This document shows positions 1-8,547 of a DNA stretch of 64,000 nucleotides, in pieces. The stretch is taken from contig CAYJPA010000007.1 in NCBI GenBank assembly GCA_964371945.1, positions 1 to 64,000 of the forward strand, given 5' to 3'. The stretch is from CAYJPA01 sp964371945 (lineage in GTDB: Bacteria; Chloroflexota; Chloroflexia; Thermomicrobiales; UBA6265). The position numbers and the translations under genes are program-made. Below the pieces are notes generated by a model. That model saw only the letters and a program-made list of their open reading frames with translations. It had not been told where the DNA came from and made no database searches. How positions within the stretch are numbered: the stretch's first letter is position 1; each line of letters begins with the position of its first letter.

Positions 1-13
1 AGAAGTCGCAACC

Positions 14-35
14 GCGCGGCCGAAACCGGCCGCGC
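14..35. other. Perfect 9-bp hairpin at window start
   Basis: GCGCGGCCG at 14-22 pairs with CGGCCGCGC at 27-35 around a 4-base loop. There is no T-run after it, so it is not a classical terminator. It could still end a transcript from a gene to the left of the window. Confidence 0.4.
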
Positions 36-112
36 TGTTCGCGTTCACAGCGTCTCTTTCCGGGGCAAGGGAGTAGTATCATCTTGTCGAATCAGCCAGT
101 GGAAGGTGTCGG

Positions 113-1453
113 GTGATGAAGGTAACAATCGAGAAGATGCCACCGATTGCCTCGGGGAGTTTCGACGTTCGTCCACTAACGATCTTCATTGGCCCAAACA
201 ACACCGGCAAGACTCGAGCCGGGCTTTTGGTTTACGCCCTCGCGAAAGCGCTGGAGTCGCCTTTCAACAGCGGACGGAGTTCCCTGTGGCCCGCCGGAGT
301 ACTGCGCGAGGAAGCCGCTTGTTACGATCCTGATCGACAATCTGTGCCAGAGGCCCTCGCCGAGCACGCACTGTTCGTGTTCCAAGTGGCTTTTCCGCTC
401 CTTGTGGACGATCTCCTTGGTCTGGACAGCGCTACCTCCTCTTCATCTGCCGCGTCCGTGAGTGTTGAAACAAATGCCGGCAAAACTGTCGTGCTTAGGA
501 CCGCCGGCAATCGCTCGACCACTGACCTGGCACCCTTTCAGGACCTGACGGAGCTTGCCGCTGCCTGGGAGCAGTTCGGCGATCGGCGATTCGAGTCTAT
601 CGAGTCCCAGCAGCCCGAGCAGCGATTCTGGAGGGCGATTAGGACGAATCGGGGACTTCCGGCAGGGGCGGCGTACTACCTCCCTGCTGGGCGTGGCGCG
701 CTTGCGGAATCTTGGGGCTTCCTCCTCGAAAACGCGCTCGATGGTGCCTCCTCGGCCAGAAGCGCTCACCTCACTCGTCGCGTTGGAGATTACCTCGGTT
801 TGCTGCTTCGAGCGGCACAACGAGCGGCGGCGGCCAAGCCCGGGGACTTCAGGCTCGATGTCGTGGTCGACTTGATCGAGCGCGAGATTCTACACGGGCG
901 GATCGCAACGACCGGGAGTCAGGCCGTTCCGCTTCCGCTCGTTTTCTCGAACATCTTTGCGGACGAAGCGGATCGGTACACGATCGACCTGGGTCGGGCG
1001 TCATCATCAGTCAACGAGGTAGGGCCGCTGGCGATGATCCTCAAGTCAATCGTGTCGTCGGGAGACTTGATCGTGCTTGACGAGCCTGAAGCCCATTTGC
1101 ACCCCGAGAATCAGAGACGAATCGCGCATGCGCTCGTAAGGCTAGCGAATGCTGGGGTGACCATCATCGCACCAACTCACAGTCACACAATCGTCCACGA
1201 AGTTAGTGACATGATTAGGGCGAATCGGCTTGGCTTTGAGAAAGCTGCAGAACTCGGATACGACAAATCAGACCTCATAGATTCTTCGAAAGCCGGGCTG
1301 TACGTATTCAGAGACGAAGAATCAGGTGCACGCATCGAAGAGGTTCCATTCGACGATGAATTCGGCTACCCAGAGGAGACATTCTTCGAGGTTGCTCAAG
1401 ACCAAATGTTTTCATCACATCGACTTGACATTGCATCACTGGGTACCAAATAG
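113..1453 (+). CDS. AAA/ABC-type ATPase of a putative two-gene defence module
   Basis: Predicted 446-residue ATPase of the AAA_15/AAA_21 (OLD/SMC-like) group. Visible motifs are Walker A GPNNTGKT at residues 27-34, Walker B LIVLDEPEAHLHP with D323-E324, and an APTHSHT segment with H356 that fits the switch/H-loop. The segment between the Walker motifs is long and variable, as is usual in this group. No TOPRIM domain follows, so it is not a full OLD nuclease. Start is GTG at 113, with ATG as the next codon (116) an equally good choice. The stop is 2 bases before the next gene, so the two are probably co-transcribed. Such ATPases commonly pair with a nuclease in anti-phage systems; that role is inferred here. 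It could instead be a housekeeping DNA-maintenance ATPase. Confidence 0.8.
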   Translation: MMKVTIEKMPPIASGSFDVRPLTIFIGPNNTGKTRAGLLVYALAKALESPFNSGRSSLWPAGVLREEAACYDPDRQSVPEALAEHALFVFQVAFPLLVDDLLGLDSATSSSSAASVSVETNAGKTVVLRTAGNRSTTDLAPFQDLTELAAAWEQFGDRRFESIESQQPEQRFWRAIRTNRGLPAGAAYYLPAGRGALAESWGFLLENALDGASSARSAHLTRRVGDYLGLLLRAAQRAAAAKPGDFRLDVVVDLIEREILHGRIATTGSQAVPLPLVFSNIFADEADRYTIDLGRASSSVNEVGPLAMILKSIVSSGDLIVLDEPEAHLHPENQRRIAHALVRLANAGVTIIAPTHSHTIVHEVSDMIRANRLGFEKAAELGYDKSDLIDSSKAGLYVFRDEESGARIEEVPFDDEFGYPEETFFEVAQDQMFSSHRLDIASLGTK

Positions 1454-1455
1454 CC

Positions 1456-1896
1456 GTGACAAATCGAATCCAGGATGAGAGTCGTTTCGTCATTAGTCTG
1501 CGCGAGGAACTTCACCGGCGTGGACTTCCGCACACCGAGCGGTGCAGCGACGGTCGCAACTGTGAACTGAATCTGGACTGCCCGTATGTTTGCATTCCCT
1601 GCGACGACCACCCACTCTTGCGAGGTTACCATAGCAAGCGACCTGGTTTTTTGGTCGCAGCCCAAGCAAATGAACAGTCCTACTTCTATTGGGTAATTCT
1701 CGAAATGAAATCAACTCGCATTGACGATGGCGATGTGGTGCGTCAGGTCGCCGGAGTCCGCAATTTGATCAACGAATTCAGTTCACCGACTCCTGCCAAT
1801 ACGAGATTTCAACCTGTAGTCTTGCACAAGAAAAACGACAGACGAGTGACTGCCGTAATCTCCAAAACGAAACCTGTCTCGTTTGGGGGCACATGA
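1456..1896 (+). CDS. Small PD-(D/E)xK-like putative nuclease
   Basis: 146 residues, GTG start 2 bases after the ATPase stop. Function is not recognised by whole-protein similarity, but the order of elements fits a PD-(D/E)xK fold. There is an N-terminal helix (residues 6-23), a strand RPGFLV (62-67) at the usual PD position, a strand WVILEMKS with E83-x-K85, and a helix containing Q97. The canonical Asp reads Gly64. Cysteines at 30, 36, 42, 46 and 49 could bind a metal. Codon use is less GC-rich than in the genes downstream, which suggests transfer. As the partner of the ATPase it is the likely effector, but it may be catalytically degenerate. Confidence 0.6.
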   Translation: MTNRIQDESRFVISLREELHRRGLPHTERCSDGRNCELNLDCPYVCIPCDDHPLLRGYHSKRPGFLVAAQANEQSYFYWVILEMKSTRIDDGDVVRQVAGVRNLINEFSSPTPANTRFQPVVLHKKNDRRVTAVISKTKPVSFGGT

Positions 1897-1982
1897 GTGA
1901 GAATCCTTGCAATGCCATGCGGATCCCAACTGAGCCAAATTGTTCTGAAGTAAGTTAAAACCGAAGTAGGAGACGAGATTCA

Positions 1983-3395
1983 ATGCAACAGGTCAGTGAT
2001 CCCGATCTGACGAAGGTCATTCACCGCGATCTCAATCGCACCTACGCCACGCTCGTCCGCGCCGAGGGCGTCTACTACTACGACGAGCAAGGCAAGCGTT
2101 ATCTCGACGGTTCCGGCGGCTCCTCCTCCGTGACGAATATCGGCCATGGAGTGAAAGAAGTTGCGGACGCGGTTTACAAGCAGATCTCGACGCTGGCCTA
2201 TGCGCCGACGCACGCGTTCTCGACCGAGCCGATCGAACAGCTCGCCCGCCTGGTGATCGAACGTTTCGCGCCTCCAGGCATGGAACGGGTGTGGTTCGTC
2301 TCAGGTGGGTCGGAGGCGGTTGAGAGCGCAATCAAAATGGCGCTCCAGTACCATCGCGATCGCGGCCAACCGACCAAGCACCAGATCATCAGCCGCTGGA
2401 GCAGCTATCACGGCTCGACCTTTGGGGCGATGGCGGTCAGCGGCAATATGCCGCGCCGGAAGAAATTCCTGCCGATGCTCCCGCCGTCCGAGCACATCCC
2501 GCCATGTTTTCCGTATCGCTGCTGGACAAATTCCACCTGCCAGACCTCCGGCTGCGATCTCTCGTGCGCCCATCATCTCGAGCACACGATTCGCCAGCTC
2601 GGCGCGGAGAATGTCGCGGCCTTCATCGCGGAGCCTGTGGTCGGCGCCACATTGAGCGCGCAACCTGCATCGCCGGGGTATTTTCAAGAAATCCGGCGGA
2701 TTTGCGATAAATACGACGTGTTGCTCATCGCCGATGAGGTGATGACAGGGTTCGGGCGTACCGGGAAGAATTTCGGCATCGATCACTGGGGGGTCGTACC
2801 GGACTTGATCGCCTGCGCGAAGGGCATGGGCGGCGGTTATACGCCGCTCGGCGCGGTGATCGTCAAACCGGAGATTGTCGGCGAGGTCCGCCGCACAACG
2901 GGGACCTTTCTCGTCGGCCACACCGCGGCCGGCAATCCGCTTTCGTGCGCGACCGGTCTGGCAGTCTTGAACTACGTGCTCGCTCACGATCTCGTCCGGA
3001 ACGCAGCAACTGTCGGGCCGTACTTCAAGGAACGGCTGCTCGAGCTCCAGGAACGGCATCCGATCATCGGCGACGTTCGTGGGATTGGTCTCATGCTCGG
3101 GGTCGAATTGGTCGCCGATCAAGATACGAAACGTCCCTTCCCGCCCGAGTTGAAGGTCAGCCAGCTTATCGCCCACGCGGCGCTCGAGCGCGGCTTGGTC
3201 ACCTATGCGCTGATGGGCACGGTCGACGGGGTCGAAGGCGACCACATGCTCTTCACCCCACCGCTGACGATTACGATGGAGGAGATCGATGAGCTGATCG
3301 GAATCTACGATCAAGCTCTGACCGTGGTTGCCAAGGAGCTGGCTGCTGCCGTTCCAGTCAAAGAAGGTGACGCCTCGATCCCTGCTCCGTGGTAG
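1983..3395 (+). CDS. Class III PLP-dependent aminotransferase
   Basis: 470 residues, the usual length for the aspartate-aminotransferase-fold class III family (GABA, ornithine, omega-amino acid:pyruvate aminotransferases). The pattern DEVMTGFGRTG precedes the PLP-binding lysine in CAKGMGGGYTPL, K280. Gly-rich DGSGGSSSVTNIGHG near the N-terminus matches the substrate-loop region of the family. The start ATG is preceded by TAGGAGACG. The stop codon lies inside the start of the next gene, so translation is probably coupled. The amino donor cannot be deduced; context gives no clear pathway. Confidence 0.9.
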   Translation: MQQVSDPDLTKVIHRDLNRTYATLVRAEGVYYYDEQGKRYLDGSGGSSSVTNIGHGVKEVADAVYKQISTLAYAPTHAFSTEPIEQLARLVIERFAPPGMERVWFVSGGSEAVESAIKMALQYHRDRGQPTKHQIISRWSSYHGSTFGAMAVSGNMPRRKKFLPMLPPSEHIPPCFPYRCWTNSTCQTSGCDLSCAHHLEHTIRQLGAENVAAFIAEPVVGATLSAQPASPGYFQEIRRICDKYDVLLIADEVMTGFGRTGKNFGIDHWGVVPDLIACAKGMGGGYTPLGAVIVKPEIVGEVRRTTGTFLVGHTAAGNPLSCATGLAVLNYVLAHDLVRNAATVGPYFKERLLELQERHPIIGDVRGIGLMLGVELVADQDTKRPFPPELKVSQLIAHAALERGLVTYALMGTVDGVEGDHMLFTPPLTITMEEIDELIGIYDQALTVVAKELAAAVPVKEGDASIPAPW

Positions 3396-4288
3396 ACCAG
3401 GCGCCAGTCCGGCCGCTGCGATTCGTCGTTTTCGGCGAATCGATCGTTTCGGATTGGGGCAATCCGGTTGCGACGTCCGCCAGAGCGGTTCTCGATGCGC
3501 TCACGACCCTCGGACATGAGGTCACGTTTCTCGAGCGCTGCGGCAACGACGCGATCACCGAATTGCTTCGAGCGCGTGGTTCACAAGCGACGCACTCATT
3601 CGCGGCAACCTATCCAATGATCCGAGCCCGAACCTTCGATCTGCCCCGCGGTTGGGAGCGAACAGTTTGGTTCAGCCGGGAGGTTGGAACCACGGATGCC
3701 GTGATCGCCTTGCCAGGCACACCATCGGAGTTGATTCCAGAGATCGTGGCGACGCCCAAACTCCACGTCGCGAAGTTTGTCGACGAGTCTTTCGGCGTCG
3801 AGCACGACGGCTCTCGATTGGTTCGCTCGACCCCCGGTGGTCGCGGTGACGGCATTCCGTTGGGTCCGGCGGTGACGACCACGGCCGGGCAACGTGAACG
3901 GTCGTCACGTCCGCTCCTTGTCGCATACGACGACTACGAAAGGGCATTGTCAATTGCATTGACGTTCGCTGGGCTCAATCCAGTCCTGATTTCGACCGGA
4001 ATTGCCATGCTGCCTGGCTGGGACTACGTCCCTGAAATCGAGCTTCCCGAGCTCTATAAGAGACATCCCGCTGCCGTTGTGATCGGAGCCGGCGACTCAG
4101 CTTGGGCCAGTGCGCGCGCGCTCTTGCCGCTCGCATCCGGTTGCGCTGCATTACCAGGCGCGGCCGATGCTCCAATGATCGACTGGGCGATTCAAGGCGA
4201 GCAGGCTATTGTCCCGCACCAATATGAAGCGATTGAACAGGCCATTGCGATAGCTGCGGCGGCGGGGTCAGCCCTTTTTCGCATCTAG
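3389..4288 (+). CDS. Putative glycosyltransferase-like (CgeB-like) protein
   Basis: 299 residues, GTG start overlapping the aminotransferase stop by 7 bases. The N-terminus (FVVFGESIVSDWGNPVATS, then a helix and GHEVTFLER) resembles the first Rossmann half of GT-B or CgeB-like glycosyltransferases. The C-terminal half has the alternating strand/helix pattern of a second Rossmann half, including ASGCAALPGAADAP. No catalytic residues can be assigned with confidence. The overlap with the aminotransferase suggests a joint role, possibly modification of a small molecule or a surface component. The function call is tentative. Confidence 0.45.
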   Translation: MVDQAPVRPLRFVVFGESIVSDWGNPVATSARAVLDALTTLGHEVTFLERCGNDAITELLRARGSQATHSFAATYPMIRARTFDLPRGWERTVWFSREVGTTDAVIALPGTPSELIPEIVATPKLHVAKFVDESFGVEHDGSRLVRSTPGGRGDGIPLGPAVTTTAGQRERSSRPLLVAYDDYERALSIALTFAGLNPVLISTGIAMLPGWDYVPEIELPELYKRHPAAVVIGAGDSAWASARALLPLASGCAALPGAADAPMIDWAIQGEQAIVPHQYEAIEQAIAIAAAAGSALFRI

Positions 4289-4510
4289 ACCGAGACCCTC
4301 CGGCAGGCCGTAGGCAATCTTGCCTACTGGTCAAGCAGCGGATCATCGCCCCGTCAAATCGGCAAAGCTCGCGATGCCCGCGCTCTTGACTCTCGTTAGG
4401 ATGCAGGTGCAGTCGATGCGAAACGCATAAACATGATCCAACGAGTTGTTTTGCCGAGCATCGGCCGCTTTCTGTTCAGTTCCCGCGGCTTGCGGGAGAC
4501 GGAGATCGAT

Positions 4511-4517
4511 AAGGAGG
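4511..4517 (+). promoter_or_regulatory. Strong ribosome binding site deciding the start at 4523
   Basis: AAGGAGG sits 5 bases before ATG 4523. An in-frame ATG at 4433 has no comparable site and would add 30 residues ahead of a good signal peptide. Confidence 0.7.
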
Positions 4518-4522
4518 AATCG

Positions 4523-5614
4523 ATGAGCAAGAGAGTCGAGGATGGCTACCACGGGAAATTGCGAACAATAGCAGTCGCGGGCATTGCCGCCGTCTTGATT
4601 GGAACGACGGTCGGTGGAGCATTGGCGCTCGACGGCGGTTACGGCGAAGGCAAGAAGGTCGATAAAGGCGAGTTCTTCGCTAGTACGTACAACATCACCG
4701 TCGACGACACGCTCTACCAATACGCAACCGGCAAGGACGGCAACGCTTATTACACCACCTTCGACGGCGAAGATTGGTCTGCATGGAGTGGTTGGGAATC
4801 GCAACCGGCCAAGTATGCCTACGATCCTGCGCCGATCTCCTATGGCGACAAGAGCTACGTCACCTACTACGGTGAGGATGGAAAGTACTACTTCTCGGGC
4901 GAAGGCGGCGATTGGACCGACATCTCCGGCGACTACACCTTCAAAACGGCGCCCTATGCCAACGTCTACAACAACATCGTGTACATTTACGGTGTAGCCG
5001 ATAACGGTTATGTCTATTGGAAGGACTACAACGGGGCTGAATGGGGCGAATGGGGCGAAATCGGAGGGCAAACGACCTCGGCCTACGAGGTTTACGCGGT
5101 CGATTGGAACGGTTGGGACAACGTCTTCTGGACGGGCGATGACGGTCACGTCTACTGGAATCGCTGGAACGGTTCCGAGTGGTCAGGCACCAAGCAACTG
5201 GCAAACGGCCTCGCGATCGGCTCCGCGCCATACGCGGTCGGCTATGCCCCCGAAGAGAAACTCTACGCCTATGGCGCATCGCAAGATGGCCAGCCGGCCT
5301 GGAATGTCTTCACCGAGGGCGAGGGTTGGACCGGCTGGAAGCCATACGATGGCCTCGAAGCCAAGGTTTACAACCAGCCAAATGCCTATGTTTACGACGA
5401 CATCCAGCATCTCGTCTTCTCTGGGCAGGATGGCCACGCTTACTACACCGAATATGACGGGGGTTGGTCGGACGAATGGTCGGATCTCGGCGGCAACCAC
5501 GCGTACGACCCGTACCAGTACGAGTACGACGGCGACCTCTACCTCACATACACCGGCAAGAACCTCGGCGTTTACGTCAAGGCCTACGAGGGTGGAAACG
5601 ACAGCGGCTACTAG
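4523..5614 (+). CDS. Secreted seven-repeat beta-propeller (PLL-like) protein
   Basis: 363 residues. The N-terminus has a basic stretch and then a hydrophobic segment ending in GGALALDG, a good signal peptide or N-terminal anchor. The rest consists of about seven repeats of 40-50 residues, each carrying (D/N)G-x-x-Y/W and an aromatic W-x-x-W or G-W turn, for example DGNAYYTTFDGEDW, NGYVYWKDYNGAEW and DGHAYYTEYDGGW. Seven Trp/Tyr-rich blades fit a seven-bladed propeller of the PLL/fucose-lectin type, which binds glycans; sugar binding is inferred. The protein is acidic and very rich in Tyr, Trp, Gly and Asp. It stands alone between a weak intergenic region and its own terminator. Confidence 0.7.
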   Translation: MSKRVEDGYHGKLRTIAVAGIAAVLIGTTVGGALALDGGYGEGKKVDKGEFFASTYNITVDDTLYQYATGKDGNAYYTTFDGEDWSAWSGWESQPAKYAYDPAPISYGDKSYVTYYGEDGKYYFSGEGGDWTDISGDYTFKTAPYANVYNNIVYIYGVADNGYVYWKDYNGAEWGEWGEIGGQTTSAYEVYAVDWNGWDNVFWTGDDGHVYWNRWNGSEWSGTKQLANGLAIGSAPYAVGYAPEEKLYAYGASQDGQPAWNVFTEGEGWTGWKPYDGLEAKVYNQPNAYVYDDIQHLVFSGQDGHAYYTEYDGGWSDEWSDLGGNHAYDPYQYEYDGDLYLTYTGKNLGVYVKAYEGGNDSGY

Positions 5615-5650
5615 GTTCGTTCCTCGCTCGCACGATTGAGCGATTCGCAA

Positions 5651-5683
5651 ACGGGCGGGTAGCACGCACTACCCGCCCGTTTT
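5651..5683 (+). terminator. Rho-independent terminator after the propeller gene
   Basis: ACGGGCGGGTAG (5651-5662) pairs perfectly with CTACCCGCCCGT (5669-5680) and is followed by TTTG. It lies 36 bases after the stop at 5614. Confidence 0.8.
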
Positions 5684-5865
5684 GTGAGTTTCCTCACAAT
5701 CGATCTATGCAAGCGACACCTATCCATGGACCGGGGCGTTGCTAACAATGGGACAAGGATTCTCCGAGGTCCCGGCGCTACGCTAGACATGGTCGAAGCT
5801 GACCCCGAGCGCAAACGATCGCACGCGAAGGGGAAGGATCCTCGCCATCTTGAAAGGATGCGCAC

Positions 5866-6147
5866 ATGGACGAAATTCGACTTGCACTGTTCTTAATTGT
5901 GGTGGTCGGCTGCGTAATGCTCGCCACCCGGCCCGTATCAAACCGGCGCCGTGCCGACCGATCAAGATCGCGCGACCGGGCATCCCAATCTTCCGACCCA
6001 CTCCCTAGGAACCATCGCGGCTCTTCCAGCATGAGATTGGCCGGTCGCAATTGCTGGGATCGAACCGATCTCGTTCGCGCCATCGGCCACGACCACATTG
6101 ATCCCGATGGCACGACCTCCGTCTGGCCGGTGCCGGCCGGCCGGTAG
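5866..6147 (+). CDS. Possible small single-span membrane protein
   Basis: 93 codons preceded by GAAAGGA at good spacing. Residues 5-21 form one hydrophobic helix (LALFLIVVVGCVMLATR), followed by an Arg-rich, probably disordered tail. The stop codon TAG overlaps the first bases of the heptamer tandem repeat, so the tail length may depend on the repeat insertion. No family recognised. Support is the ribosome binding site plus the membrane segment only; it may not be a real gene. Confidence 0.35.
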   Translation: MDEIRLALFLIVVVGCVMLATRPVSNRRRADRSRSRDRASQSSDPLPRNHRGSSSMRLAGRNCWDRTDLVRAIGHDHIDPDGTTSVWPVPAGR

Positions 6148-6194
6148 CTCCAAGCTCCAAGCTCCAAGCTCCAAGCTCCAAGCTCCAAGCTCCA
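6146..6194. repeat. Seven exact copies of the heptamer AGCTCCA
   Basis: Seven perfect head-to-tail copies of AGCTCCA fill 49 bases and end at 6194. The length is a multiple of 7, not 3, so copy-number changes would alter any reading frame across it. It lies between the small membrane ORF and the 3' end of the minus-strand gene at 6285. Confidence 0.9.
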
Positions 6195-6284
6195 AGAAGA
6201 GCATATTCCTCTGAATCGGCTGTTCAACCGCACGCAATTGAGCGAGTAGCTCATGGCTAGATGCTTGCGGCTAGGGGCTCGTCG

Positions 6285-7046
6285 CTAGCGGCTCGTGACC
6301 CACCCTACAAGTTGCTGCCACAGTTGCGCGTACCCTTCCCATTCGACGAACGACGGCGGCGCCCAATGCGGTCCGCAATCCGACGCGAACGCGACCGATC
6401 TCCCCTCACGATAGGTGCCTGCCACGATCAAGGGGTCGGTACCCGCTACCGCGACCACCGTCGATCCGCTCTTCGCGATCAGCCGGTTATACCCAAGCAA
6501 TTGCGGCCAGTCAGCAGGCAGCCCGGCCACGATCGGGTGCTCGGCGTCGACAATTCGGGACTTCGTGCCCTCGGGAGTTTCGACCCGGTCGTCGACGCTT
6601 AGCATTGTGATTGGCAGCGCTTCTTCGACCGCGGTTCCGGCATAACGGCCCTTGGCGTCAATCCCCTGAAATGTCAGATAACCACCGATCATCACCAATC
6701 CGCCGCCCGCGGCCACGTAGTCGCGAATGGAGGTCAATCGATTGGGCAAGGACACGGATTTCGTAAAGGTGTCCGGATGCAACAGCAGCGTGTTCGCGCC
6801 GATGTCGCTCAACAGCACCGCGTCGTAAACGCTGAGATCCGCGGGGGTCAACGGGAACTTCTCATTCGCGAGGTGATTCGGCAGGTGTTCGACGTCGAAA
6901 CCACCTGCCGTCAGGGCCGAGCTCAGCCACTGATGCCCTTCGCCGTAGGCCGTGGTGCGAAAGTCGTCGAAGCCTTTCTGGTGAATCGTGTGCATAATCC
7001 ACGATTCGCCCGCGATTAGGACACGCTTCCTGCCGTCGTTCGCCAT
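6285..7046 (-). CDS. ThuA/GATase1-like putative glutamine amidotransferase-fold protein
   Basis: 253 residues. The sequence KRVLIAGESWIMHTIHQKGFD, then VYDAVLLSDIGANTLLL and a GGGLVMIGGYLTF turn, matches the PF07090-type class I glutamine-amidotransferase-like fold, related to ThuA proteins. The Cys-His-Glu triad of true amidotransferases is not obvious, as is usual for this subgroup, so enzymatic activity is uncertain. Start ATG 7046 is supported by AGGAG 8-10 bases upstream; longer in-frame starts lack such a site. The gene is divergent from the calcium-repeat protein gene. Family members are often linked to carbohydrate metabolism, but nothing nearby confirms that. Confidence 0.75.
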   Translation of the reverse strand: MANDGRKRVLIAGESWIMHTIHQKGFDDFRTTAYGEGHQWLSSALTAGGFDVEHLPNHLANEKFPLTPADLSVYDAVLLSDIGANTLLLHPDTFTKSVSLPNRLTSIRDYVAAGGGLVMIGGYLTFQGIDAKGRYAGTAVEEALPITMLSVDDRVETPEGTKSRIVDAEHPIVAGLPADWPQLLGYNRLIAKSGSTVVAVAGTDPLIVAGTYREGRSVAFASDCGPHWAPPSFVEWEGYAQLWQQLVGWVTSR

Positions 7047-7368
7047 TGATTGTCGCTCCTGCTCTGTCGGACGAAAGAGGATGCTATTCTCCTTGGACTG
7101 GCCATTCCCGGCAATCGCGTGCTGTCGCAGCAATCCAAGTTCAACGAATTGAACGGCCGGCTACACAATTTCTCGGAAGTGGACCAGCTGATCAACATTT
7201 GTTATGAACGGGTTCGCTGGCTCCCTCGCGGCCGTTCGTTACCAAACAAACCGCGTGTTCCGGCGTTCTTTTCGTGGGAGCTGCATCACCCCCGACCTCC
7301 CGCAAACGCGGTCAACTGTACGCTGACGCCGGTGAACCCGGCACTTGTCAGGTCGGAAGGGGAAATTC
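7047..7368. other. Divergent intergenic region
   Basis: 322 bases between two divergent genes. It must hold both promoters, but no clear -35/-10 pair or palindrome stands out by eye, and no supported gene is present. Confidence 0.5.
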
Positions 7369-8547
7369 ATGAGCAAGCTGCTCTCTGTCCGGCGGGGTAA
7401 GACCCGAATTGCACTTCTCTGCCTCCTCTTCGCGATCCCGGCCGGCGTTGCGACGGCGCGCCAGCTGGCGCCCGCGTCGACATCTCCCGCGACCGGCCAC
7501 GCCCAGGTCGTGACCCAGGGTATCGCCTTGTTCACGGACCAGGAGATGGTGTGGAGGGTTGTGGAACGAACCGCTCAACCGCGCTGGGATGCCAAGGCGA
7601 TGCGAAGCGTTCTGGGATTTGTGCTCGCAAGTGATGAGCCGGTCTTGCTGACCAATATCGTCGAAGACAACAAGAAGCACGATGTCGCTCGATTGGGTGC
7701 GGGCGAGGTGTACCTCGTCGAAGGTGGCATCAAGCAGATTCGCGCCAGCATGACCGATCAAGCCGTTGTCTATCTTGCGCTGGAGATCGTCAAGGCTTCA
7801 GATGCGAACAAGACGGGCGACACCGTTCTATACGTGAGCGAACCCTTTATTCCACCGACCGGCCGGCGGGATGTCGATCTCGTGCGCAACGTGCTCCGCC
7901 TGAACGAAACCGCGACGCTCCCTGACACTGGAGAATCGGTCTATATCCTCGCGACCGATGGCGCGATCGATATCTTGCCGGCCACCGGTGAGGAGACGAC
8001 CACGCTTCAGCAAGGCGAATCCGGTATCTTCACTGGCCCACTGGAGATCGTCGCGGTCCAGCCGTCCGCCGAAGGCGCCGGTCATATCGCTGCTGTTGGG
8101 CTGACCGCATCGCTGCTGCAAGATACGGACGCCGGCGCCGCGTATGTGGTCGCGGTCATCGGCGACGAAATCCCGCCGGTTCAGACTCCCACACCAACGG
8201 TCACGCCGACGCCTTTGCCGACCGAGACTCCAACCGAGTCGCCGCCGACGGAGGAGCCGGCGGAGGAACCAACCACTGAGCCGGCTATCGAATCGACGGC
8301 AACCGATATCCCACGGGTGGATTCGGACAGCGATGGTCTGATTGACATTGAAGAACGTCAGTTTGGAACGGATCCATCAAACCCAGATAGCGACTTTGAT
8401 GGACTTCAGGACGGCGAAGAAGTCAACAAATACGGGACGAAGCCCACAAACGCCGATACCGACGGCGATGGCATCAGTGACGGTGAAGAGGTGGAAAATG
8501 GATGGGATCCGTTGAACCGGGCGGACCCGCCTCGCATCACCGGTTGA
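7369..8547 (+). CDS. Secreted protein with C-terminal thrombospondin type 3 calcium repeats
   Basis: 392 residues. A signal peptide is visible: basic MSKLLSVRRGKTR, then a hydrophobic core ALLCLLFAIPAGVATA. The next ~230 residues are of unknown fold. A Pro/Thr/Glu-rich linker (PTPTVTPTPLPTETPTE) leads to three acidic D-x-D-x-D-G repeats (DSDSDGLIDIEE, DSDFDGLQDGEE, DTDGDGISDGEE), the thrombospondin type 3 signature for Ca2+ binding. Start ATG 7369 has AAGGGGAA upstream. The Thr/Pro linker may be glycosylated. Likely surface-exposed or released; its partner is unknown. Confidence 0.8.
   Translation: MSKLLSVRRGKTRIALLCLLFAIPAGVATARQLAPASTSPATGHAQVVTQGIALFTDQEMVWRVVERTAQPRWDAKAMRSVLGFVLASDEPVLLTNIVEDNKKHDVARLGAGEVYLVEGGIKQIRASMTDQAVVYLALEIVKASDANKTGDTVLYVSEPFIPPTGRRDVDLVRNVLRLNETATLPDTGESVYILATDGAIDILPATGEETTTLQQGESGIFTGPLEIVAVQPSAEGAGHIAAVGLTASLLQDTDAGAAYVVAVIGDEIPPVQTPTPTVTPTPLPTETPTESPPTEEPAEEPTTEPAIESTATDIPRVDSDSDGLIDIEERQFGTDPSNPDSDFDGLQDGEEVNKYGTKPTNADTDGDGISDGEEVENGWDPLNRADPPRITG

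Noticed and set aside
113..1896. Naming the pair as PARIS, Gabija or Septu
   Set aside because: The partner is neither a TOPRIM (PARIS), UvrD helicase (Gabija) nor HNH (Septu) protein, and the ATPase lacks a TOPRIM domain. Only general resemblance is claimed.
2301..3314. 337-codon minus-strand open frame inside the aminotransferase gene
   Set aside because: The opposite strand encodes a full class III aminotransferase. The antisense product has no recognisable motifs; open antisense frames are common at high GC.
5778..6254. Minus-strand frame with repeated LELGAWS units
   Set aside because: The units are simply the heptamer repeat read through; there is no signal, ribosome site or homology to support a protein.
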